The position numbers were made by a program, and so were the translations under genes. Below, piece after piece: positions 8,855 to 16,891 of a stretch of 64,000 nt of DNA. The stretch spans positions 9,052,320 through 9,116,319 of the forward strand of contig NZ_AP022871.1 in the NCBI RefSeq assembly GCF_011764565.1. The letters run 5' to 3'. The notes under the pieces were generated by a model. The model saw only the letters and a list, made by a program, of their open reading frames with translations, did no database searches and was not told the origin of the DNA. The DNA comes from Phytohabitans suffuscus (lineage in GTDB: Bacteria > Actinomycetota > Actinomycetes > Mycobacteriales > Micromonosporaceae). How positions within the stretch are numbered: position 1 is the stretch's first letter; every line of letters begins with the position of its first letter.

Positions 8855-8914
8855 GCGGCCCTCCCAACGCGACGGGCGCCACCCCGGCTCCGTACGAAAG
8901 GCAGCGATCACACC

Positions 8915-9000
8915 ATGGCTACCACAGATCATCCCGCCACGCCCGCGCTCACGGCGACCGCGGACCGGCCGCTACGCCTCGTCGGGGGGTTCGCGCGACC
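8915..9000 (+). other. possible truncated reading frame abutting repeat E
   Basis: ATG 8915 opens a frame (MATTDHPATPALTATADRPL) that looks like a natural N-terminus but runs into repeat E at 9001. It may be the stub of a gene cut by the repeat, or nothing. There is no good ribosome binding site. Confidence 0.2.
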
Positions 9001-9127
9001 AGACATATGCCCCGGCCCGCCTCACCTGCGGACCGCACGCTCCCGCAGGCACCGCTCCGGCCGGCGGCTCGCTGGCGCTCCCCGAAACCCCCGCCCTCCG
9101 CTGCCGGCTCCGCGCCCCCAGCCCCAG
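9001..9127 (+). repeat. dispersed repeat E, copy 1
   Basis: About 127 bp starting AGACATATGCCCCGGCCCGC and closely matching 34383-34510. Shared blocks include GCGGACCGCACGCTCCCGC and CTGCCGGCTCCGCGC. Each copy is next to a repeat A palindrome (A follows here and precedes at the other locus). Confidence 0.75.
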
Positions 9128-9205
9128 ATCAGCCTGCCCACCTGTCCGCAGGTGGCGCTTTCTGGCGGTTTGTCCGCTTGTCATGGGTCCAGGGGATCGG
9201 TCTCG

Positions 9206-9259
9206 GCGGATCGTGGTATGGATCCGCCCCTATGGGGGCAGTTTCATACCACGATCCGC
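9206..9259. repeat. dispersed palindromic repeat A, copy 2
   Basis: Arms GCGGATCGTGGTATG (9206-9220) and its exact complement (9245-9259). The inner hairpin is GCCCC-TAT-GGGGC. Same core as copies at 2536, 34311 and 52623. Confidence 0.85.
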
Positions 9260-9300
9260 GACCGCGAGCCGCGCGAACCAAGATAGGGATGGCGCTGCCG

Positions 9301-9470
9301 CCGAAATCGCCTGGTTTGTCCCATCGACCAAGGGATCGTGGACGCCAGTTGCCCCCACGAGAAAGCTCCCGTCCACGATCAGCCAGAACTCGATCTTGCG
9401 GCCCGTGCGACAGGCGAACAAATCAGCCGGAAACGGTCATCCCACATCTGCCACTGTGGACGATCCCGAA
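9301..9470 (+). repeat. dispersed repeat B, copy 2
   Basis: Includes the inverted repeat GATCGTGGACG (9334-9344) / CGTCCACGATC (9370-9380). It is preceded by GCCGAAATCGCCTGGTTTGTC and followed by GCGACAGGCGAACAAATCAG and CCACTGTGGAC. It directly follows repeat A copy 2, giving an A-B composite. Confidence 0.75.
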
Positions 9471-9932
9471 CTCTGAGCCCGGAAGACCTCAATCTATATA
9501 GAGATATTTCGGGATCGAGGCGGTTTCGTTCCGCACTGGTCGCGGGGCAGAGAGCTGTCTGCCCACAGCAACCTCCGCAGATGGCGCTTTCTACCGGTTT
9601 GTTCGCTTGCGGCGGGGGCGAGGATCGGGGCCGGTAGATCGTAGACAGGATCCGCCCTCATGCGACGCTGCTGGCGAATTCGAGGATCGCTGTGACCCCG
9701 CGCAGACGTAGCCGGAAGCAGCGAAGGAGCGGCCGGCGCGGTGATCGTTCACCCGAATTTCGCGTAACACGCCGGACAGGACGCGGATTCTGGGCGAACG
9801 ATCACCAGCAGCCAGCGCGGCACCAAAACGGCTCTGACGCGGACGCTGCACGATCTACTCAGACCTCCACCCCGGAAGCCTCTCCAGGCCGACATTTCCG
9901 CAGGTCACGGGCACATCTTCGCTAGCCAGCGG
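9471..9932. other. repeat-derived intergenic DNA
   Basis: No gene recognised. Contains the AT-rich palindrome TCTATATAGA near 9492-9502, a decayed repeat A half near 9627-9663, and the hairpin listed separately. Confidence 0.4.
9741..9805. repeat. inverted repeat around GTGATCGTTC
   Basis: GTGATCGTTCACCCGAAT (from 9741) is nearly complementary to the segment ending GGGCGAACGATCAC at 9805, with about 30 bp between. It is another long imperfect palindrome in this repeat-rich stretch; one copy seen. Confidence 0.55.
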
Positions 9933-10170
9933 AGTCCTATGTGGACCGTTTAGACCGCGATCCGCAACCGCGAGCCGCGCGCACCAGGGCAGGGACGGCG
10001 TCACCGCCGAAATCGTCCGGTTTATCCCCATCGACCGGCATGATCGCGGACGTCAGTTGCGCCCATGAGGGCGACCGACGTCCGCGATCAGCCACAACCC
10101 GATCCCCGGGCCGCGCGACAGGCGGGACGAACCAGCCGGGAACGACGCCCGCATCTGGCCACTGTGGACA
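9933..10170 (+). repeat. dispersed repeats A (half) and B, decayed composite copy
   Basis: Parallels 9252-9470. GCGATCCGCAACCGCGAGCC matches the A-B junction. The B hairpin is TGATCGCGGACGTC (10041-10054) with its exact complement at 10077-10090. The tail GCGCGACAGGCGGGACGAACC is also shared. The arms have changed together, GTGG to GCGG, keeping the stem paired. Confidence 0.65.
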
Positions 10171-10194
10171 GATCTGGTGGGCTGGCCCGCTCGC

Positions 10195-10580
10195 CAGAAG
10201 CCTCGCCTACGGCTTCTTCGGGGGTGTGCCGGGCGCAGGGCGCACCGGTGCCAGACCACGCGCTCGCCGTGGCCGGCGGCCATGATGCGGCCGGACGCCC
10301 GGTAGACCAGCACGCCCGAGGCCAGGACGGCGGTGGCGACCCGGTACGGCAGGGCTGGCGAGTGCTCGGCGAGCTTGCCGGCGACGATCGGGGCCGGTGC
10401 GGGCGGCGCCCCGTCGCACGAGGTTGAACGCGCCGGTCGCGACCCGCCGGTCGTCGCCGCCGCCGAGGGCGAGTGCGAGGTCGGTGGAGGTTGGACCCCA
10501 TGAACAGCCCGGACGCGACCAGCACCAGGATCGACACGGCCAGTCCGGCGGAGGTGGCCAGCAGCACCAGGTGCGCGCGG
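10195..10580 (-). pseudogene. broken small membrane protein gene
   Basis: Three minus-strand frames join into a natural-looking product: HLVLLATSAGLAVSILVLVA (membrane segment), then TDLALALGGGDDRRVATGAF, then APAPIVAGKLAEHSPALPYR and VATAVLASGVLVYRASGRIM. Two frameshifts separate them. There is no clear start codon and the family is not recognised. It could be a true relic or a gene damaged by sequence errors. Confidence 0.4.
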
Positions 10581-10703
10581 CCCGCCGCGGGCTGTACGGC
10601 CGCATCCTGGCCAGCTGGTCCGACGACGACCGCGAGCGGCCCGCGGACCTGACCGGGGCCGGTTCGTCGACGCCCTGGAGGGCCCACCGCCGCGGCGGGG
10701 TGT
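10581..10703 (+). pseudogene. 3' remnant of a MarR-family regulator gene
   Basis: The plus frame reads RGLYGRILASWSDDDRER and, after one frame change, FVDALEGPPPRR, which matches the last helices of MarR-type repressors. No DNA-binding domain precedes it; the sequence upstream belongs to an unrelated minus-strand relic. A rearrangement breakpoint near 10570-10580 is likely. Confidence 0.45.
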
Positions 10704-10904
10704 GACGTGCGGACCGGGTGCGTCACACCCGCCGGCGAGGGCCGTACGGCGCGGAGCCTCGACCGAAACGCCGATGTGACCACCCGAACGGGCATGGCTC
10801 ACAGGCGGTGGCGTTTGGCGGACACAGAGTGCGCTTCCGGCCATCGATCTCCGTCGAGTCTCGCATGTGGAAATGACCATGCGGGCACACAGCAAGGAGA
10901 ACCC

Positions 10905-12188
10905 ATGACACGTAGAGGTCGGACGCGCCGTACCGCGCTGCGAGTGGCTCTCGCCGCGGCCGTCGCGCTCTCGTCGCCACTCCTGCTCAGCGTGGCGGGC
11001 GCGCCGGCGTCGGCCGCGCCCACGCCGAACGCCGTCGTGACCTGGGACGCCCTCGCCCAGGAGTCCATCTGGGACGTCGCGCAGCAGGGCCCGCACGTGC
11101 AGGCGCGCAGCTTCTCGATCATCCACGGCGCGATCTACGACGCGGTGAACGCGATCGCGCGCAAGCCGTACCAGCCATACCTCGGTGCTCCGCCGGCGAC
11201 CGGGCACGAGTCGGTCGACGCCGCAGTGGCGACGGCGGCGACGCGCACGCTCCAGTGGCTCTTCCCGGCGCAGCAGGCGGCGATCCAGACCAAGTACGAC
11301 ACCTTCATGGCCGGTGTCCCCAACGGCACGTCGAAGACCGCCGGCGCGGCGATCGGCCAGAAGACGGCGAACGCCATGATCGCGTTCCGGACGAACGACG
11401 GCGCGTTCGGCTCGCGCACCTGGCGCGAGGGCACCGGCCCGGGCCAGTGGCGGCGCACCCCGCCCGGGTTCGGCTCGGACGGCGGCTGGGTGATGGACCT
11501 CAAGCCGTTCCTGATCCCGGACGCGACGATGTTCACCACGTCGGGCCCGCCGGCGTTGACCAGCGCGCAGTACACGCGGGACTTCAACGAGGTCAAGGCG
11601 ATCGGCGCGGCGAACAGCACCATCCGCACGCCGGACCAGACCGACTCGGCGCGCTGGTGGCACGACCGCAAGCTCACCGAGTGGGAGATCAAGCGCCAGC
11701 TCGCGGTCAAGAACAACCTGACGAACCTCCAGGCCGCGCGGATGTTCGCGATGGTCGACATGACCGAGATGGACGCGCTCATCGCCTGCTACTACGAGAA
11801 GTACCGGTGGAGCTTCTGGCGGCCGGTCACCTCGATCCCGGAGGCCGGCAGCGACGGCAACCCGAACACGGTGCCCGACCCCACCTGGACGCCGCTGCTC
11901 GTCACGCCGCCGCACCCCGACTACACGTCCGGCCACGCCTGCTTCACGGCCGCGTCGATGGGCGCCCTGGCGTACTTCTACGGCACCGACCGGATGTCCT
12001 TCAGCGCCACCAGCGCCGACACCGGTACCACGCGGCACTTCGACCGCTTCTCCGAGGCGATCGCGGAGGTCGTCGAGGCCCGGATCTGGGGCGGCATCCA
12101 CACCCGTACCGCTGACGTGCAGGGCGCGATCATCGGCGCCCGGACGCTGGCGTACATGATCCCGCGCTACTTCAAACCAACCCGCTAG
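10905..12188 (+). CDS. secreted vanadium-dependent haloperoxidase / PAP2-superfamily protein
   Basis: 427 residues from ATG 10905, with AAGGAG just upstream. A twin-arginine-rich N-terminus (MTRRGRTRRTALR) leads into a hydrophobic stretch and an AxA-type cleavage region (ASAAPTPNAVV) near residue 35, so export is expected. The C-terminal half carries the vanadate/phosphate pocket of the family: KYRWSFWRP (about residue 305), HPDYTSGHACF (about 345) and RIWGGIHTRTAD (about 395). These supply the Lys/Arg, Ser-Gly-His and Arg-His-Asp sets. Members oxidise halides with peroxide or act as acid phosphatases; which applies here is not decidable. A strong hairpin follows the stop. Confidence 0.85.
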   Translation: MTRRGRTRRTALRVALAAAVALSSPLLLSVAGAPASAAPTPNAVVTWDALAQESIWDVAQQGPHVQARSFSIIHGAIYDAVNAIARKPYQPYLGAPPATGHESVDAAVATAATRTLQWLFPAQQAAIQTKYDTFMAGVPNGTSKTAGAAIGQKTANAMIAFRTNDGAFGSRTWREGTGPGQWRRTPPGFGSDGGWVMDLKPFLIPDATMFTTSGPPALTSAQYTRDFNEVKAIGAANSTIRTPDQTDSARWWHDRKLTEWEIKRQLAVKNNLTNLQAARMFAMVDMTEMDALIACYYEKYRWSFWRPVTSIPEAGSDGNPNTVPDPTWTPLLVTPPHPDYTSGHACFTAASMGALAYFYGTDRMSFSATSADTGTTRHFDRFSEAIAEVVEARIWGGIHTRTADVQGAIIGARTLAYMIPRYFKPTR

Positions 12189-12202
12189 CGCGCGTTCCCC
12201 CG

Positions 12203-12234
12203 GGGAGGGCCGGACCGTCGGGTCCGGCCCTCCC
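12203..12234 (+). terminator. hairpin terminator after haloperoxidase gene
   Basis: A perfect 14-bp stem, GGGAGGGCCGGACC (12203-12216) with its complement at 12221-12234, and a GTCG loop, 14 bp after the stop codon. No T-tract, as is common in high-GC actinobacteria. Confidence 0.75.
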
Positions 12235-12240
12235 GCCGTC

Positions 12241-12246
12241 TACGCT
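12241..12246 (+). promoter_or_regulatory. possible -10 box for leaderless EEP gene
   Basis: TACGCT lies 7 nt before the GTG at 12254, with no Shine-Dalgarno sequence between. Confidence 0.35.
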
Positions 12247-12253
12247 CTAGACC

Positions 12254-13363
12254 GTGCGCATCGGCACCTACAACGTGGAAAACCTCTTCAACCGCGCCCG
12301 CGCCCTCGACCAGCGCACCTGGTCGGCCGGGCGCCCGGCGCTCGAGGCGTACGAGCAGATCTGCGAGCTTCTCGAAGAGCCGCTGTACACACCGGACGTC
12401 CAGGCCGGCATCCTGCGCCTGCTGCGCAGGCTCGACCTCCTGCACAGCGACTCGGCCAGGTTCGCCCGGCTGCGGCAGAACCGCGGCCGGCTGCTGCGCC
12501 GCTCCCGCAAGGACGGCGTGCTCGTGGTGGCGAAGGGCCGCGGCGACTGGATCGGCTGGGTCGAGCTGACCACCGACCGCGTCGACGAGCAGGGCATGCT
12601 CAACACCGCGCGGGTCATGCACGACGTCGGCGCCGACATCCTCGGCGTGATCGAGGCGGAGAACCGCATCGCCCTCAAGCGCTTCACCGACGCCGGCCTG
12701 CTCGTCGGCGGCGTCGCCAGGTACCCGCAGGTCATGGTCGTCGACGGCAACGACGAGCGCGGCATCGACGTGGGCGTGCTGGCGACCGGCGCGTACCCCC
12801 TGGTCGGCCAGCGCAGCCATGTGGACGACACCGACGAGGTGGGCCGCGTCTTCAGCCGCGACTGCCCCGAGTACCACTTCGCCACCCCGGGCGGCGGCCG
12901 CCTGGTCGTGCTGGTCAACCACCTGAAGAGCAAGGGCTACGGCGGCAAGGTGGCCTCCGACACCACCCGCCGCCGCCAGGCCACGCGCGTCGCCGAGATC
13001 TACCGCGACCTGCGGGCGGACGGCGTCACGGACGTGGCGGTCGTCGGCGACCTCAACGACACCCCGGAGAGCGAGCCGCTGGCGCCGCTGCTGCTCGGCA
13101 CGGACCTGCGCGACATCTCCACCCATCCGTCCTTCGAGGACGGCGGGCGCCCGGGTACGTACGGCTACTGCACGGCCCGCAACAAAATCGACTACGTGCT
13201 GCTGTCACCGTCGCTGTGGGCCCGCACGACCGGCGGCGGCATCTTCCGCAAGGGCGTGTGGGGCGGCCGGCGGGGCGTGCTGTGGCCCATCTACGACACG
13301 ATGACCAAGGCCGTCCACGCCGGCTCCGACCACGCCTGTATCTACGCCGACATCGACCTCTGA
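12254..13363 (+). CDS. endonuclease/exonuclease/phosphatase family protein
   Basis: 369 residues from GTG 12254. The fold's catalytic motifs are visible: IGTYNVENLF at the N-terminus, a metal-binding Glu in VIEAEN (about residue 137), LVNHLKSK (about 220), VVGDLNDTPESEPL (about 260), and GSDHACIYADIDL at the end with the catalytic SDH. An insertion of about 90 residues (residues 15-105) separates the first motif from the next. Expected to hydrolyse phosphodiester bonds with Mg2+; substrate unknown. No signal peptide, so probably cytoplasmic. It is convergent with the GH3 gene, 24 bp apart. Confidence 0.8.
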   Translation: MRIGTYNVENLFNRARALDQRTWSAGRPALEAYEQICELLEEPLYTPDVQAGILRLLRRLDLLHSDSARFARLRQNRGRLLRRSRKDGVLVVAKGRGDWIGWVELTTDRVDEQGMLNTARVMHDVGADILGVIEAENRIALKRFTDAGLLVGGVARYPQVMVVDGNDERGIDVGVLATGAYPLVGQRSHVDDTDEVGRVFSRDCPEYHFATPGGGRLVVLVNHLKSKGYGGKVASDTTRRRQATRVAEIYRDLRADGVTDVAVVGDLNDTPESEPLAPLLLGTDLRDISTHPSFEDGGRPGTYGYCTARNKIDYVLLSPSLWARTTGGGIFRKGVWGGRRGVLWPIYDTMTKAVHAGSDHACIYADIDL

Positions 13364-13387
13364 CCCCAAGCCCGCGCCGCGGCCGCG

Positions 13388-15730
13388 CTAGGCGGTGGCG
13401 CAGGCGGTGCCGTTGAGGGTGGCGGCGGTCGGGGGTGGGTTCGTGCCGCTGTACGTGCCCTGGAAGCCGAACGTCACGCTGCCGCCGGCCGCGATGGTGG
13501 CGTTGTAGTCCTGGTTGGCGGCGGACACCTGGCCGCCGCTCTGGGTGACCGTGGCGTTCCAGGCGTTGGTGACCGCCTGGTCGCCCGGGAACGCGAACCG
13601 CAGCGTCCACCCGCTCACCGGCGCCGCGCCGGCCGTGACCCGCACCTCGGCGACGAAGCCGTTCTGCCACTGGTTGCTGACCGTGTACCGGAAGGTGCAC
13701 GAGGCCGTGCCCACCGTCTGCGTCGTCGTCGCGACCGCTGTGGTGGGCGCCGGCGGGCGGGTGGTCGGGGCGGGCGGCGTGGTCCGCGGCGGCGAGGTCG
13801 TCGGCGCGGCCGGTGTGGTCGGCGGCGGGGCCGTGGTGGAGGCGGACGGGGTCGGCGAGGGCGAGGTGGGGCCGCCGGGGTAGCTGAGGCCGAAGCCGTA
13901 CGGGAACAGGGCCGGCTTGCCGTCGCCCACGTTGATCGGCTGCTGGGAGGCGGCGCGCATCCAGGTCACCGGCAGCTTGCCGCTCGGGTTGTAGTCGCCG
14001 AACAGCACGTCCGCCACGCCCTGCCCCTCGGTGCCGGGCAGCCACGCGGCGACCAGCGCCGCCCACCCGTCGACCTGCGCGGCGATGTCGAGCGGTCGGC
14101 CCGAGACCAGGACCACGACCACGGGTACGCCCGAGGCGCGCAGCCGCGACAGCACCCGCAGGTCGGCGCTGTCGAGCCCCATCGCGCCGGTGCGGTCGCC
14201 CTGCCCCTCGGCGTACGGGGTCTCCCCCACCACCGCGACCGCGGCCCGGTACGAGGAGTCGATGCCGGTGCCGTCCCGGTTGTACGTGACGGTAGCGCCC
14301 GAGCCGGCCGTGGCGCGGATGCCCTGCAGGATCGTGGTGCCCGGGGTGATGTTGCCGGCCGACCCCTGCCACGAGATCGTCCAGCCGCCGGACTGCAGGC
14401 CGATGTCGTCGGCGCTCTTGCCGGCCACGAAGATCTTGCCGCCGCCCTTGGCCAGCGGCAGCACGCCGCCCTGGTTCTTGAGCAGCACCTGCGAGCGGCG
14501 TACCGCGTCGCGGGCCAGGTCGCGGTGTGCCTGGTTGCCCACCGTGGACGTGAGCGCCCGGTCGGTGAAGCGCCGCTCGAAGAGCCCCAGCTCGAACTTC
14601 TTGGTCAGGATGCGGCGGTTGGCGTCGTCGATCCGCTCGATCGGGACGCGGCCGGCGTCGACCTCGCCGCGCAGCAGCTGCAGGAACTGCCGGTAGTCCG
14701 TCGGCACCATCACCATGTCGATGCCGGCGTTGAGGGCGGTGGCGATCTCGGCGCCGGTGAAGCCGCGCTGGCCGTCGAGCTGGTCGATGCCGGCCCAGTC
14801 GGAGACCACGAACCCGGTGAACCCGAGCTCGCCCTTGAGCAGGTCGGTGAGCAGCCGCTTGTGGCCGTGCACCTTCTGCCCGTTCCAGCTGCTGAAGGAG
14901 ACCATGATCGAGCCGACGCCCTGCGCGACGGCCGCCTGGAACGGAGGCAGGTGCACGGCCCGCAGCTCGGCCTCGGAGATCACCGTGTCGCCCTGGTCGC
15001 GGCCGCCGGTCGTGCCGCCGTCGCCGACGTAGTGCTTGGCGGTGGCGAGGATCGAGGTGGGCTCGCCGAGGCTGCCGCCCTGGAAGCCGCCGATGATCGA
15101 GGTCATCGCGGTGGGGATCTCGGCCTGCTCGCCGAACGACTCGTACGTGCGCCCCCACCGGTCGTCGCGCGCCACGCACAGGCAGGGCGCGAAGGTCCAG
15201 TCGACGCCGGTGCCCGCGACCTCCTCGGCGGTGGCCCGGCCGACCGCCCGCACCAGCCCGGCGTCGCGGGTGGCGCCGAGGCCGATGTTGTGCGGGAAGA
15301 TCGTGGCGCCGCGCACGTTGTTGTGCCCGTGGACGGCGTCGACGCCGTAGATGATCGGGATGGCGAGCGGCGTGGCCTGCGCCGCGCTCTGGTACCCGTC
15401 GTACATGTCGGCCCACCCGTTCGGGCTGTTGTCGGCCGGCGCCGAGCCGCCGCCGGACAGGACCGACCCGATCCGGTACGCGGCGATGTCCTGCGGGCTG
15501 GTCAGCGCGGCCCGGTCGACCTGGGTGAGCTGGCCGAGCTTTTCTTCGAGGGTCATCCGCCCGAGCAGGTCGGCGACCCGCGCCGGCACCGGCTGGACCG
15601 GGTCCTGGTAGACCGGGGCCGCCCGGTTGGCCGTGGCGCCCGCGTCGTGCGCCGGCCCGACGAGATCCAGCGCGGACGCGACGAGTGTGGCCGCGGCCAG
15701 GCACACGCAGGCGACGGTGACCACGATCAT
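13388..15730 (-). CDS. secreted GH3 beta-glucosidase with C-terminal CBM2; true start probably 15819
   Basis: 780 residues from ATG 15730. After a membrane segment/signal (MIVVTVACVCLAAATLVA), the GH3 barrel starts at VADLLGRMTLEEKLGQL. It contains YGVDAVHGHNNV, AKHYVGDGGT and FVVSDWAGI, whose Asp is the expected nucleophile. The C-terminal sandwich follows, then a Pro/Thr linker (about 645-690) and a cellulose-binding CBM2 with its N- and C-terminal cysteines (about 685-780). The frame upstream of 15730 continues naturally but has no start. A well-spaced GAGGAG plus ATG at 15819 is one base out of frame; restoring one C in the run at 15803-15807 gives a natural N-terminus ending RHGRTMIVV. 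Likely attacks cello- or other beta-gluco-oligosaccharides outside the cell. Confidence 0.85.
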   Translation of the reverse strand: MIVVTVACVCLAAATLVASALDLVGPAHDAGATANRAAPVYQDPVQPVPARVADLLGRMTLEEKLGQLTQVDRAALTSPQDIAAYRIGSVLSGGGSAPADNSPNGWADMYDGYQSAAQATPLAIPIIYGVDAVHGHNNVRGATIFPHNIGLGATRDAGLVRAVGRATAEEVAGTGVDWTFAPCLCVARDDRWGRTYESFGEQAEIPTAMTSIIGGFQGGSLGEPTSILATAKHYVGDGGTTGGRDQGDTVISEAELRAVHLPPFQAAVAQGVGSIMVSFSSWNGQKVHGHKRLLTDLLKGELGFTGFVVSDWAGIDQLDGQRGFTGAEIATALNAGIDMVMVPTDYRQFLQLLRGEVDAGRVPIERIDDANRRILTKKFELGLFERRFTDRALTSTVGNQAHRDLARDAVRRSQVLLKNQGGVLPLAKGGGKIFVAGKSADDIGLQSGGWTISWQGSAGNITPGTTILQGIRATAGSGATVTYNRDGTGIDSSYRAAVAVVGETPYAEGQGDRTGAMGLDSADLRVLSRLRASGVPVVVVLVSGRPLDIAAQVDGWAALVAAWLPGTEGQGVADVLFGDYNPSGKLPVTWMRAASQQPINVGDGKPALFPYGFGLSYPGGPTSPSPTPSASTTAPPPTTPAAPTTSPPRTTPPAPTTRPPAPTTAVATTTQTVGTASCTFRYTVSNQWQNGFVAEVRVTAGAAPVSGWTLRFAFPGDQAVTNAWNATVTQSGGQVSAANQDYNATIAAGGSVTFGFQGTYSGTNPPPTAATLNGTACATA

Positions 15731-15901
15731 CGTGCGCCCGTGACGGTCGAGGCGCAGGACCTTGCGGTGCTGCGCCGGAGCGTTGGGCTCCTCGTCTTCG
15801 GCGGGGGTGTTGCGGGCATGCGGGGCACTCCTCGGACCGGTGGCAACGACGAACGGCGCCGGTCACCCAGCCGGCGGAATGCCCGATCCCACAGCGACCC
15901 A

Positions 15902-15930
15902 AATCTATGCGTACCCCCGACCCCGGTCAA
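15902..15930 (-). promoter_or_regulatory. promoter of the GH3-CBM2 gene
   Basis: On the minus strand TTGACC (15925-15930), a 17-nt spacer and TAGATT (15902-15907) form a good housekeeping-type promoter. It lies about 83 bp upstream of the proposed ATG at 15819, which is consistent with that start. Confidence 0.6.
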
Positions 15931-15949
15931 CCCCCGCGGAGCCGCGCGC

Positions 15950-16891
15950 TCAGCGCAGGCGCAGGGAGCCGATGAAGCCGTCGGTGGCGGCCATCTTGAG
16001 CAGGCGGCTCTGGGCGGCGGTGACGTCGGCGGGGCGTACGTGCCGCAGCAGCGCGTTCGTGCCCGGCTCGATGGCCCGGGTGACGAGGACCGCCGGCGAG
16101 ATCTCCCGCACCACGTCGAGCGCGGGCGGGTTGGCCAGCGGGCGCAGGCGCAGGCCGGCGAGCTCGGGCGGGATGACGGTCGGCATGGTGTGCCAGACGG
16201 CGGCGTCGACCTCGCCGGCGAGCACCGCGGCGGGCGCGACCACGAACGGGCACTCGACGTACTCGACCGGGGTGCCGGCGAACTCGGCCTCGCTGAGCTT
16301 CTGGTGGTCGTACGAGGAGTGGTCGATGCCGACCCGCGGCGGGTCGTGCGGGCGGCGGGTGGCGTGCTCGACGACCACGAGCGAGCCGCTGGAGTAGAAC
16401 GTGGACGGTCCAAGGTGGACACCGGTGAGCCCGGGGAAGCTGTCGCGGTGCTGGGCGAGCGCGCCGGCGGAGGTCACGGTGGCGTGGGCGCGCTCGTGGT
16501 AGACCTCTTCGAGGCGCAGGTGCGCGCCGGGGCGGTAGTCGACCACGACGGCCACGCCGAGGTCGCGCAGCGCGCCCTGGACCACGTCGAGGATCGCCTG
16601 CTGCTCCAGCGGCCCGGAGGCCGGCATGACGAGGCGGAAGTTGCCCAGCTCGGCCGAGTTCCAGAGCTTGCCGACGTCGCGGTCGGCGACCACCGTGCCC
16701 TGGTGGCCGCGGGCGGTGAGGGTCACCGCTCCCCCGGTCTCCAGGCTGCGCAGCGCCTTGACCACCGTGCCGGTGCCGGCGCCGCTGGTGGTCTGCAGCT
16801 CCTGCACGGTGGGGATGCGCTGGCCGACCTCGCGGGTCAGCAGCACGCGGGCGACGTGCGCGAGCACGTCCGGCTTGGTGAAGCCGCTCAT
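15950..16891 (-). CDS. YhfZ-like transcriptional regulator (HTH plus ligand-binding domain)
   Basis: 313 residues. The start ATG (16891) overlaps the stop of the preceding FAD oxidase gene by 4 bp (ATGA), so the two are translationally coupled. Residues 1-75 form a winged helix: RIPTVQELQTTSGAGTGTVV followed by GGAVTLTARGHQGTVV, close to the GntR-related YhfZ type. The rest (about 85-313, from FRLVMPASGPLEQQAI on) resembles a periplasmic-binding-like effector domain, with VGIDHSSYDHQ and AAVWHTMPTVIPPEL. It probably senses a pathway intermediate and controls its own operon and the divergent transport/kinase operon from the 18304-18558 region. Family assignment is from pattern recall. Confidence 0.75.
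   Translation of the reverse strand: MSGFTKPDVLAHVARVLLTREVGQRIPTVQELQTTSGAGTGTVVKALRSLETGGAVTLTARGHQGTVVADRDVGKLWNSAELGNFRLVMPASGPLEQQAILDVVQGALRDLGVAVVVDYRPGAHLRLEEVYHERAHATVTSAGALAQHRDSFPGLTGVHLGPSTFYSSGSLVVVEHATRRPHDPPRVGIDHSSYDHQKLSEAEFAGTPVEYVECPFVVAPAAVLAGEVDAAVWHTMPTVIPPELAGLRLRPLANPPALDVVREISPAVLVTRAIEPGTNALLRHVRPADVTAAQSRLLKMAATDGFIGSLRLR

Noticed and set aside
6953..8932. Elastin-like GSGAVP repeat protein at the C-terminus of the MFS gene
   Set aside because: The repeats come from the 18-bp array after the true stop at 7423, read in a frame that skips it because of the frameshift.
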